The notes under the pieces are model-generated. The model saw only the letters and a list, made by a program, of their open reading frames with translations, had not been told where the DNA came from and did not search any database. From Betaproteobacteria bacterium (lineage in GTDB: Bacteria; Pseudomonadota; Gammaproteobacteria; Burkholderiales; Usitatibacteraceae), in NCBI GenBank assembly GCA_016711875.1, contig JADJSD010000013.1, forward strand, positions 1 to 16,073: a DNA stretch of 16,073 bases. Reading direction: 5' to 3'. The position numbers and the translations under genes are program-made. Shown one piece after another: positions 7,804 to 15,892 of this stretch (position 1 is the first letter of the stretch; every line of letters begins with the position of its first letter).

Positions 7804-10106
7804 GGTCGCCGCCGATCGCCTGCCGATCAAGCTGGATCTTGCCCGACCAGGGCAAGGAGAAGCCGCGTCTCCGGCGGCGGCGCACCGCCGAAACCCTCCG
7901 CAACGTCGATCCCAAATTTCGCAAGGGTCTCGCCACACAGGTGTCCGCAGTCACCGAGGCGGTGAAGGCTCAGGTGAAGACGACTGGCGCCGCGCCGGTG
8001 CGCGTGAAGCTCCTTCCCGAAGCCTCCGCCAAGAGTCATCGCCCAGACGACCTCTTCAGCGAAAAGACCTGCCCCATCGTGGGTGCGGGAAAACTGGGTG
8101 AGCTCTTCGTAAAGGCCACACCTGATGGGCTCAAGGCCCTCGAGCAGCGGATTCTGAACGGAACCTCCGAACTGGTGGTGAAAGAGATCTCCAGCGTCGA
8201 GACTATCGAAGCCATTACGCCGGCTTTCGTCCGCGGCGTAGCTGCGCTTGACCTGCTGCGCAACAGCCCGCGCACGAAGAACGGGTTTCGAACGCGCGTT
8301 CGGCTCTTCAGTCTCGGCCCTGACCCCGATCAGACGAAGCTCGTGGTCAACTTCCGAGCACGCGTGCAAGGAGCGCGGCATCGGGCCCGTACGTGGAGGG
8401 TACTCGCCCGCGAGCATGGTCTACGGCGCCGAGTGCAAGAGCGTCGAAGACGTCGAGGCACTCTCCGCTGGTCTCGGTGCGCTCAATCGCGAGCATGCCG
8501 TTGATCCGGACCCTGCGTCCGAAAATGGCCAATACGCGCGCACTGCCCAAGCTCGTCGAGCGCGGCGACGTCGCCGGCGACGTACCGGTCGTGGTCGTGG
8601 TGGACAGCGGCATCACGAGCGCCATTCCGGCATTGAACGGCTGGGTGGTCGGACGCGAATCGCGTGGCTCCGCAATATCGCAATGACGGCCACGGCACCT
8701 TCGTGGCCGGCCTCATCTGCTGGGGTTCGGCCCTCAATCCCACGCTGGCCGCCATCGACGACGCTCCGTGCGCTGTTTCGACCTGCAGGTCATGCCCAAC
8801 GACGATCCTGCCGCGGGCGACACGGAGACCATCGGAGAGCAAGACCTGCTGATCGCGCTCGAGGGCGCGCTCCAGCAACACGCCAACGAATTCAAGGTCT
8901 GGAACCTTTCGCTTGGAAGCAACGAAGTCTGCTCGCTCGATGATTTCTCCGAGTTCGCCCGTGAGCTTGACGACCTCCAGGACAAGTACAAGGTCTCCTT
9001 CGTCATCAGCGCAGGCAACTACGTGAACCCGCCGCTCATGTCGTACCCACGGGAGGATGCCCACCTCGAGATCGGCCGCATCACCACGCCGGCGGACAGC
9101 GTGCTTGGGATCACGGTGGGCGCCATCTCACACGTCGACTATCGCGACAAGGGGCCGGCCAGAACCAGCTCTCGTCCTTCTCCCGTCATGGCGCTGGACC
9201 GAACCATGATCAAGCCCGATCTCGTGCACTTCGGCGGCGCCTGCTCGCCGACGCGACCCACCAGACAGGGATTCGCCCGTTGAGCGGGACCGGCTCGGCC
9301 GAGAATCTGGGCACGAGCTTCGCGACACCGCTCGTCGCCCGCACCCTGGCCCAGGTCTACCACCAGATCACCCGACGCCAACGCCGGTACTGGCGCGCGC
9401 GCTTCTCCCACCACGCCCGCGATCCGCGCAACGGCGGTCGCGTGCCCGACGGCGAAGAGAACTTCTTCGGGTTCGGACTTCCGGCACCGGTGCCGTATTG
9501 CCTGCAATGCACGCCGCATTCCTCGACCCTCGCTTCGAGGACGCCCTGCGTCCGGGCTTTTACCTCGAGTGGGATGACTTCCCGTATCCGCAGTCACTGC
9601 AAAAGAACGGCCGCATGTTCGGCGAGATCTGGATGACGGTGGCGTTCGCGCCGGCGCGCGGGGATCGGTGGGGCAGCGAGTACTGCGAGACCCGCATTGA
9701 TGCCCACTTCGGCGTGTACCGCAACCGCAAGTCGCGACGGCACGGTGAAACCGGCTTCACGGGCCTGGTGCCCCCCGAGCACAAGAATCCGGGGCTGCTC
9801 TACGAGAGCTACCAGATCGCCAAGCTGCGCAAATGGGCACCGGTGCGCACGTACCACGGAGACCTCGGAAAAGAAAGGCGAGCTCGGTGACCGCTGGCGC
9901 CTCAAGGTACAGCTGCTCACCCGGCACGGGATCGAAAAGGACCAGTCGTTCAACCCGCAGCCCTTCGCGTTGATCGGACCATCGCGGATCCGCTCAACAA
10001 GGGGATGGTCTACGACGAGATGGCGCGCACCGTGCTCAACCGCTTCAAGGCAGCAAACCTCTCCGTGCGCGGCCGCCCGCGTGCGCGGTCGCGTAGTCGT
10101 ACTTAA
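7781..10106 (+). CDS. ietS: Subtilisin-family (S8) serine protease, IetS-like, frameshifted
   Basis: Reconstructed S8 peptidase of about 775 residues, cytoplasmic (no signal peptide). The N-terminal non-catalytic region has SHRPDDLF and CPIVGAGKLGELFVKAT. The catalytic residues are all present: Asp in VVVVVDSGI (about residue 275), His in NDGHGTFVAG (about 304), oxyanion Asn in FVISAGN (about 413) and Ser in GTSFATPLVA (about 512). A C-terminal domain of about 240 residues of unknown role follows (PGFYLEWDDFPYP; WRLKVQLLTRHGIE; MVYDEMARTVLNRF). The frame shifts at about ten places, among them near 7845, 8360, 8670, 8775, 9165, 9260, 9500, 9880 and 9980, with motifs continuous across them. The stop is TAA 10104-10106. 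It overlaps the ATPase gene and is followed 22 bp later by the next operon gene. Confidence 0.85.
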
Positions 10107-10128
10107 CCAACCTGAAAGGAGTAATGCC

Positions 10129-10352
10129 ATGAAAGATGCAGAAGGAATGCGCGGCCAGCGCTCCCGCAACGAGGATGGCCAGCTACGCGACAAGCGTGAT
10201 GATACCCATATGGGCACCATCGAGAAGCAATACAACCGCGACTTCGGCGTGCGCAGCGACATGGAGCTCGGAAACTTCCTCAGGAGAAGGGGATCGACTC
10301 GCTCAACGACCTGATCCAGAGCGATCTCGGCAAGAAGAAGCAAGCCTCGTAA
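10129..10352 (+). CDS. Small charged protein between ietS and the ubiquitin-like gene
   Basis: Conserved-looking small protein of about 74 residues, unknown function. AAAGGAG (10115-10121) precedes the ATG by 7 bases. The sequence is highly charged (RNEDGQLRDKRDDTHMGTIE) and ends with a helical segment (KGIDSLNDLIQSDLGKKKQAS). One base is missing near 10285 in CTCAGGAG; with it restored the frame reads to TAA 10350-10352, and that stop overlaps the ribosome-binding site of the next gene. Its close packing suggests a dedicated partner, for example an adaptor or a modified target. It has no beta-grasp pattern and no visible catalytic residues. Confidence 0.7.
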
Positions 10353-10364
10353 GGAGAAACCGCA

Positions 10365-10622
10365 ATGTCCCACGATGACAAGGGCAAGGACTTCAAGATC
10401 ATCGTCAACATGACCGAGCACAACGTGAGCTCGGAGGTGATGACGTACGAGCAGGTGACTCAAATCGCATTTCCGGGCCACCCCACGGACGGGCAGCGTC
10501 TCGTTCCTCGTGGTCTTCGAGCACGCGGCGAGCAAGCCCCACGCGGGTACGCTGGCGGCAGGCGGAAGGTGACGATCAAGAATCACACCTCGTTCGATGT
10601 CACGCAAACTAATCGATCTTAA
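10365..10622 (+). CDS. Ubiquitin-like beta-grasp protein (multiubiquitin/DUF2604-like)
   Basis: About 85-residue single-domain protein. After a short polar N-terminus, KIIVNMTEHNVSSEVMTYEQ gives the first beta hairpin and helix start. The pattern VTQIAFPG, VSFLVVFEHA, KVTIKN and TSFDVTQTNRS fits a prokaryotic ubiquitin-like fold. AAGGAGA (10351-10357) sits 7 bases before ATG 10365. A base is missing near 10490 and frame is regained near 10565, so the ends stay in frame. The C-terminus is TNRS and not diglycine, unlike classic ubiquitin or ThiS, so conjugation would need processing or different chemistry. The stop overlaps the start of the E1-like gene by 26 bp. The fold assignment rests on pattern and gene neighbourhood. 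Confidence 0.7.
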   Translation: MSHDDKGKDFKIIVNMTEHNVSSEVMTYEQVTQIAFPGHPTDGQRLVPRGLRARGEQAPRGYAGGRRKVTIKNHTSFDVTQTNRS

Positions 10623-11791
10623 CGAGCCGTTTCGACGCCTGCGCGACGCTGGATACAACATCGATTTCACGCGCGCACCTGATCGCGCGCGACATCCCTA
10701 CGTGAATTCGCAGGGAAGGTCGCCTACGACGGTATCCTCGTTACAACGCTCAGCATGAACGGGAGACGGCGAACGCCCCAGATACTCACAAGATGATGTT
10801 CGCGGGCAGCTTCCCTTGCCAACACGACGGCAGGCCCCTCGAGGTCCTGCGAAACGAGACCGCCGACGTTCGTATTAGCGACCGGCTCACGGTGAACACA
10901 CACATTCTCGATGAAGGTGGGAGGCCGCGCCCAGTACGTCGACTATTACGAAAAGGTCCACAGCTACGCCTCCGCAATCTCTAGCCCCGCGAAGGTGCTC
11001 GATCCGGAAGCAACACCTCTAACGCGACGCGTGTGCGAGTCGGAAGACGAGGATTCGCCTTTCGCCTACATGGATACCGCATCGGCCCGCGCTGAGATCA
11101 ACATGGTCACGCGCAAACTCGCCGCAGACCGGATCGCGATCGTTGGACTAGGTGGCACCGGTTCGTACGTGCTTGATTTGCTCTCGAAGTGTCCGATCAA
11201 GGAAATCCACATCTTTGACGGCGACACGTTCTCTTCCCACAACGCCTTCCGGGCGCCGGGCGCCATCGCGAAGGAAGACCTGGGCAAGCAACCCCTGAAG
11301 GCGGACTACTTTCATGGCGTCTACTCGCGCCTGCACCTGAAGATAATCGCCCATCCCGAGTACATCGATGCCGGCAACCTGAGCTGCTGCGCAACATGAA
11401 CTTCGTCTTCCTGTGCGCCGAGGCCGGGAAGGGGAAGAAACTTATCGTCGAGAAGCTGGAAGAGTTTGGCATCGGTTTCATCGACGTCGGCATGGGCCTC
11501 TTCGTAAAGGACGAGTCCGTGGGTGGAAACCTTCGTGTGACGACAAGCCTTCCGGAAGGCCGTGAGACTGCGAGGGCACGAGTTCCGTTTGCGGCCACCG
11601 ATCACAACGACGAGGACGACAAGAACATCCAGATTGCAGACCTCAATTGCTTGAACGCGGTACTTGCCGTGATGCGCTGGAAGAAGCTTCGAGGCTTCTA
11701 CGTGGACCGCAAGCAGGAGCGCTTCAACGCCTACACGATCGCTTCGAACATGTTGCTCAACGAGGACGCGGTGAGCGATGCCCCGAGCTGA
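10597..11791 (+). CDS. DUF6791-ThiF fusion: putative E2-like plus E1-like activating enzyme, frameshifted
   Basis: About 398 residues. The N-terminal DUF6791 part reads DLNEPFRRLRDAGYNIDF, PYVN, ILVTTLSMNG, PDTHKMMFAGSFPC (Cys about residue 74), then KVGGRAQYVDYYEKVHSYAS, a signature I recognise for this domain. The ThiF/E1 adenylation domain follows with IAIVGLGGTGSYVLDLL (about 180-196), the acidic HIFDGDTF, the HNAFRAPGA Arg motif and a C-terminal QIADLNCLNAVLAVMRWKK segment. E1 enzymes adenylate the Ubl C-terminus with ATP. The conserved Cys region of DUF6791 may serve as an E2-like acceptor (inference). Several shifts lie near 10670-10770, plus about 10910 and 11385. The ATG 10597 overlaps the Ubl gene and the stop overlaps the DUF6527 gene by 14 bp. 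Confidence 0.8.
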
Positions 11792-12181
11792 GCGCATTCA
11801 TCTTGAGAGAGTCGAACTGCTTCCGGCTCAGATTCGCGAAGGTGTGCTCTACGTCTCCGACAAATACCGCACTGCAGTTCATCTGTGTTGTTGCGGCTGC
11901 GGAGCCAAGGTCGTGACGCCGCTCAAGCCGTACGCATGGACCGTTACGACTCGTGGAGACGCGCCCTCGCTGCATCCCTCGATCGGAAGCTGGAGCCTGC
12001 CGTGCAAGTCGCATTACTGGATACGAGGCGGGCGCGTCGAATGGGCCGGGACAATGACGGACAAACGAAATTCGTCAGGTTCAAACCTTTGACCGAAACA
12101 CCCAGGAGGCGCACTTCCAACCGCCTCCAGAGCAAGAACCTGTGGGGTCGTTTCATTCGCTGGCTGAAGAGCCTTTGGTAG
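11778..12181 (+). CDS. DUF6527 protein, putative metal-binding partner of the Ubl system
   Basis: About 134 residues. The diagnostic core is VHLCCCGCGAKVVTPL, then a LHPSIGSWSLPCKSHYWI block and WAGTM. The clustered Cys and His residues suggest a structural or catalytic zinc site. DUF6527 genes commonly follow ThiF/DUF6791 genes in bacterial ubiquitin-like operons; a deconjugating or processing role is plausible but not proven by this sequence. One frame ends early at 12092, but the next frame keeps the family-like tail (NEIRQVQTFDRNTQEAHFQP) and a basic amphipathic end, NLWGRFIRWLKSLW, stopping at TAG 12179-12181. I therefore take 12181 as the end, with shifts near 12060 and 12130. ATG 11778 overlaps the E1 gene, so translation is coupled. 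Confidence 0.75.
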
Positions 12182-12318
12182 TCTGCGGCGTGGTTACGCA
12201 ATGAGCATCGACATGTCCAGATTCGCATTTCGCAGCGGAGGACCCCTGAATCCACTCCGCAGAAATGGTCTCAGCCTGCCGCAGAACTGTCTCCATAGCC
12301 TTTTCCTGCCGGTCCACC

Positions 12319-12854
12319 ATGATGTCCAACACTGACCCTGAGGCGCGACCGGACGACATCCGGCAGACTCGTCTACCGGAGTTCGCCCTTCACGTCGACC
12401 AACTTCGCGCACACAACTGTGCGGAGACCATTGAGCTATTGCGCCAGCACGAGAAGAAGGAGGTTGGCTGCGTCACGGTTCGCGACCTTGCGGAGCTGTC
12501 ATCTCCACCTACTGGGGGTCTACATCTTCTTCGATGATTCGGGTGAACCGTGGTACGTGGGCAAGGCAACAAGCCGCAGCTTTGCGGAGCGAATCCCATC
12601 GCATTTCGATCCTCGGCCGGACGGGTGGTTCGGGGACACTTCCCAAGAAAGTTCGAACCTTCGCGTCACTTTCAACCTACGCCGAGGCCATTGAGATTTC
12701 TCTCTCCCTGCACCTGCTGACTGTGGGCGTGCCGGACCGTTACGTAGCCGCGCGCCTGGAGAAATTTCTCCGTTCGGCGTTGCGACCAAGACTGAACTTC
12801 TTGTCTACCACGTACAACATGGGGCAGGCCCTCGACGGGATCCTAAGTAAGTAA
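12319..12854 (+). CDS. GIY-YIG nuclease-like protein, frameshifted
   Basis: About 178 residues. A helical N-terminal part (ALHVDQLRAHNCAETIELLR) precedes the GIY-YIG domain: GVYIFFDDSGEPWYVGKAT supplies the GVY and YVG elements, FAERIPSHF the conserved Arg, and ARLEKFLRSALRPRLN the metal-binding Glu and the typical P-x-LN end. Shifts near 12505 and 12625 split it into three frames. ATG 12319 is chosen as the first Met shortly before the conserved part; no clear ribosome-binding site is seen, and 12265 is an alternative. It lies 137 bp after the DUF6527 gene on the same strand, so it may be read through from that operon or be an independent DNA-targeting defence gene. Confidence 0.7.
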
Positions 12855-12888
12855 CAGGCAGCCACTTAGGTCTCCGATTGGCACAGAT

Positions 12889-13782
12889 TCACGGCAGCGC
12901 CAGCAAGCAGCTTTGATTGCGGCCAAGAGGGACTGAGAATAGTTTCGGCAGTGCGAGGCCCGAGCGACTTGATAGGGCGGACTCAGAAGTGCCAGTAACT
13001 CGGGGCTTCCGGCTCCGGCGCATCGAGGATTGGATCGCTGCGTCGCACCTGGGGTGCCAGTCGAACTGCGGGATGTGCGGATACTCGACGCTGCCGCTTA
13101 CTCGGAAGGAGTCGTAGTACCGGTCCCGTGCCCGCACCTCCGCACGTGTCGGGGTATGCCCGGTTCGCTTGACCTGTTCGACGATCGAAATCGTCAACGT
13201 CGTGCTGCCGCCTACCAGAAGAGTCTGCCCCTTCTCCTCGTCCACCCGCGCCGTGAAGCCGCTGGGCTGGAGCGACTTGAGCAGCGTGTCCATCAGCCGC
13301 AGAGCGCGGTCGAGGGTGTTCCTCGTGACCTGCAGGTCGAGGACTTCCCTTGGCGCGCTTCGCACGCCGGCCGGGTGAACCCATCCGTCGCGCCGCTTCA
13401 AGCGCTCAGCCGCGGCCTTCGTGAGCGGGTGTGGGTCGACGAGCTCGGCGGGCATTAATGACGGGGAACTGGCGTTCCCGGTCTGCTGGAGGGTGTCACG
13501 AACGCGCGCGTGCGCGGCCGCCTCCTGCTCGGTGAGCGGTATCGGCCCCGAAAGGTCGCGCGCGCCGGAGGCGATGTCAGGGAGCGGCTCCTTGCGCGTG
13601 GGGCGACCAGCCTTGACCTTCGCCCAGTAGCCCCGCGGCGGCACCGGAATGCCGAGCTTCTTGCAGATCTTGACCAGGCCCACGTCGGACAGGCCATAGC
13701 GGGGCGCGACGACGGTCATCGGGTCGCTCCAGACCTCTTCGTACAGCGTCTCCCGGCTGACGGGGGTACCTTGGCGTCTCAT
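12889..13782 (-). CDS. Hypothetical protein with conserved N-terminal domain
   Basis: 297 residues, function unknown. The N-terminus (VSRETLYEEVWSDPMTVVAP, RYGLSDVGLVKICKKLGIPV and PPRGYWAKVKAG) is a pattern I have seen in hypothetical proteins of accessory regions; it looks like a helix-turn-helix of the type that selects a homing or regulatory site, but this is inference. The middle holds helical and beta segments (LRLMDTLLKSLQPSGFTARV; TLLVGGSTTLTISIVEQVKR). From about residue 235 the sequence becomes basic and low in pattern, which may reflect a frameshift near 13080 or a lost C-terminus. It converges with the GIY-YIG gene, 34 bp between stops. Confidence 0.6.
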   Translation of the reverse strand: MRRQGTPVSRETLYEEVWSDPMTVVAPRYGLSDVGLVKICKKLGIPVPPRGYWAKVKAGRPTRKEPLPDIASGARDLSGPIPLTEQEAAAHARVRDTLQQTGNASSPSLMPAELVDPHPLTKAAAERLKRRDGWVHPAGVRSAPREVLDLQVTRNTLDRALRLMDTLLKSLQPSGFTARVDEEKGQTLLVGGSTTLTISIVEQVKRTGHTPTRAEVRARDRYYDSFRVSGSVEYPHIPQFDWHPRCDAAIQSSMRRSRKPRVTGTSESALSSRSGLALPKLFSVPLGRNQSCLLALP

Positions 13783-13942
13783 TGGATGTCTCTGGAATGA
13801 TCTCGGTGTTTCGGGCCTGTCAGGCTACCTCCGTTTCCATGTTCGAAAACCGGGGTCATTCCAGTTATCCCCTCGAAGATCTGTTCGGCACTGCGGCCAC
13901 TCAAGTAAGTTCAACGCGGAGCACTGCTCCGAGCCGAGAAAA

Positions 13943-13970
13943 TTGCCTTTTGCTGTATACAACATAAAAT
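13943..13970 (+). promoter_or_regulatory. Possible sigma70 promoter
   Basis: TTGCCT (13943-13948) and TAAAAT (13965-13970; 5 of 6 matches) are 16 bp apart in an AT-rich patch of the 226-bp gap before the next plus-strand gene. Expected transcription start is near 13977, about 30 bp before the likely GTG start. Confidence 0.4.
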
Positions 13971-14008
13971 TGGGTCACTCTGCCAGATCCAATCCCCAGC
14001 AAAACCTC

Positions 14009-14983
14009 GTGAACGGACAGACTGAAATAGCCAAGGTCTTGCTCGAAACAATCGAGAAGGGCGCGGTCGCAAACTTTGGGCGTTCCTCGAAGCCCACAGT
14101 GGGATCACCAAATGGATGGTGACGTGCGACTACTGCATTGGCGACTCGGGAAGATCGCGCGACGCAATTGCTTTCACCGTGATTCCCTACGATGCCGAGT
14201 TCTCGATGCTGCGCGGGGAGGCAGTACAAGGCTTGCCGCGGATTTGAAGAAGATCAAGGCGCTTTCGCCGGCGGGCATCGCCTACCTGCGTGAATCACGT
14301 CGATTCCACTTCGTTGTAGTTTTGGATCGGTCGCGTCAGGTATTTGTGGATCACACTGGCGGCGGGCAAAGGGCTCTAGTCGTGGCGCGCGAAGCCATCG
14401 AACTAATCGTGACGCATCTGGTGAATCAAGGTCGCCAGGCAGAATCGGTCAAATGCGCGCGCGTTCCAGCAGAAGTCGCTGTCGAACGGCTTCAACGTCA
14501 ACCTATTCGGCGACCAACTGATTGTTAGCACCGTGCTAGGACTAATCAGCGCGCTCCTCATCCGTGAGGCCGGCGCCAAGCTAATTGGGTGGTTCTCCGA
14601 TCGGGGACGCCATTGTCGACTTCGGCGACGGAATTTTCTGATTGTACTAAGCGAAGCCGCCCACGGAATCTCCGAGTCCTTGAAGCCAATTCGTCGGGAG
14701 TGGAGTTGCTTCCGAGCTGGGCCCGATCTCACTCCAAATGCCGACCTAATGTGGTACGACGACTTCTGAGCCCCCTGATCATTTGGCCGGCGCTCTCTCG
14801 GCATGGGACATAGACAGCAATCTGGTCCCAGCCTCACACGACAAGTATGTCCAGCTTGTCCGCGACGTGATCGCGGACACGAAAAACATTGCAGTGTTGA
14901 AGCTGTCGCTGACCCCGGAGGGCGTGTCTGCGGCGCGCGTCGTGGTCACCCGCGCAGCGGACACAACCGGCAACGTCCCCTAA
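14009..14983 (+). CDS. Unrecognised protein with one possible membrane segment, frameshifted
   Basis: Reconstructed protein of about 325 residues, not recognised. Order: NGQTEIAKVLLETIEKGAVA; a soluble domain with KWMVTCDYCIGD, DAIAFTVIPYDAEFSMLRGE, AADLKKIKALSPAGIAYLRE and FHFVVVLDRSRQVFVDHTGG; then NLFGDQLIVSTVLGLISALL, a likely membrane helix; and a C-terminal domain (DKYVQLVRDVIADTKNIAVL, LSLTPEGVSAARVVVTRAAD) ending at TAA 14981-14983. Shifts lie near 14080, 14225, 14450, 14600, 14640 and 14770. Because of these, it could also be two genes, with the second starting near 14530. GTG 14009 is the likely start but lacks a good ribosome-binding site. Its position beside an AbiV-like gene suggests a defence role, by association only. 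Confidence 0.45.
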
Positions 14984-14993
14984 GATCTGCATA

Positions 14994-15882
14994 TGAGTTC
15001 TCCCGAACCTACACACCGCGTACGAGCCTTCGCCGATCTCGCACATCTACCGGACGAAGCATTCTTTGGCGAGTTAGCCGAGGGTCTCACGGCGATCCAT
15101 GGGAACGCCGCCCGACTCGTTCAGGCATGGACACGGTTAAGGCTGGGAAACGTTTGCGCGGCCCAAGTTCTCGAGTCGCTCTGCAAACGAGGAGTCAGGG
15201 AAGTACCTGATCCTTCTGGACGCCGCGCTGCGCGCTCGCCATCCCTCGGAGAGACTTGTAAGACATCTGAGCAAGGCAGGCGATCATCTGGCCAAGGGAA
15301 TCTATGCCGAAGCGTGCAGCTGGCGCACGATGGAATACACGCATATCCGGGAGGCCGTTGAGTCGTTCGCGTTCCCCAGCACTACCTCGATGGCCCCAAC
15401 GGCAGCGACTGGATCGTCGAAACTGGATCCTAGCGCTGCGTGAGGAAATGTTCTACGTGGACTATGTTTCCGACAGCAATGGAAACCATTTCTGGTGGTC
15501 ACCGGATGTTTCCGCCGCAAGCGGGACAACTTTCATCGATGCGCGCCTTTCGAGTAATCAATGCACTGCAGTCGCTCGGATTCGCGACTGTTGAAGGCCT
15601 CCAAACGGTCGCTCGCATCTGGCGACCTGTCACGGTCGATGAATCTTTGAATTGGCATCGTCTACTGGACTTCAACCACGAAACGCTGTTGGCGCTAGAC
15701 GCCCGTGATGAACCGAATGCTCAGCTGGTAGCCGGGCACTGGCCCTACCCGATGTACCCGTTCGAAATGAGAGGAGATTCTCGTCAAGCAGTCGGGTTGC
15801 GGCGCCTCCAGGCCGAGTTTCCATGGAGAGTTGGTAAAGCCAGCGACTTTACATGCTGGCCTCTTGTGTCGCTCAAGGGTAG
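14994..15882 (+). CDS. AbiV-like (HEPN-type) protein, frameshifted
   Basis: About 295 residues. The start ATG 14994 opens MSSPEPTHRVRAFADL. A helical region follows with GLTAIHGNAARLVQ, NEESGKYLILLDAALRA (the EExGK feature of AbiV-type HEPN proteins), HLSKAGDHLAKGIYAEA, and QHYLDGPNGSDWIVRN with LALREEMFYVDYV. The C-terminal part ends near WPYPMYPFEM. AbiV of Lactococcus is an abortive-infection protein that blocks phage translation; sequence similarity here is by motif only. Frames change near 15130, 15370 and 15500. The exact stop is unclear: TAG 15880-15882 is used if one more shift occurs, otherwise the frame runs into the next gene. Confidence 0.5.
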
Positions 15883-15892
15883 GGAATGCCCC

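Noticed and set aside
10365..11791. Thiamine or molybdopterin sulfur-carrier pair (ThiS/MoaD with ThiF/MoeB)
   Set aside because: The small protein lacks the terminal GG, the E1 gene carries an N-terminal DUF6791 domain, and the neighbours are a protease, an AAA+ ATPase and DUF6527, with no cofactor-biosynthesis genes.
6633..12181. A proteasome/Pup-type system
   Set aside because: No Pup-like protein, Pup ligase or proteasome subunits are present. The protease has a subtilisin Asp/His/Ser triad and the tag gene is beta-grasp-like with a ThiF partner.
12235..12260. GCGGAG/CTCCGC hairpin after the DUF6527 gene as the operon terminator
   Set aside because: The stem is only 6 bp with a 14-base loop and there is no T-run after it; too weak to call.
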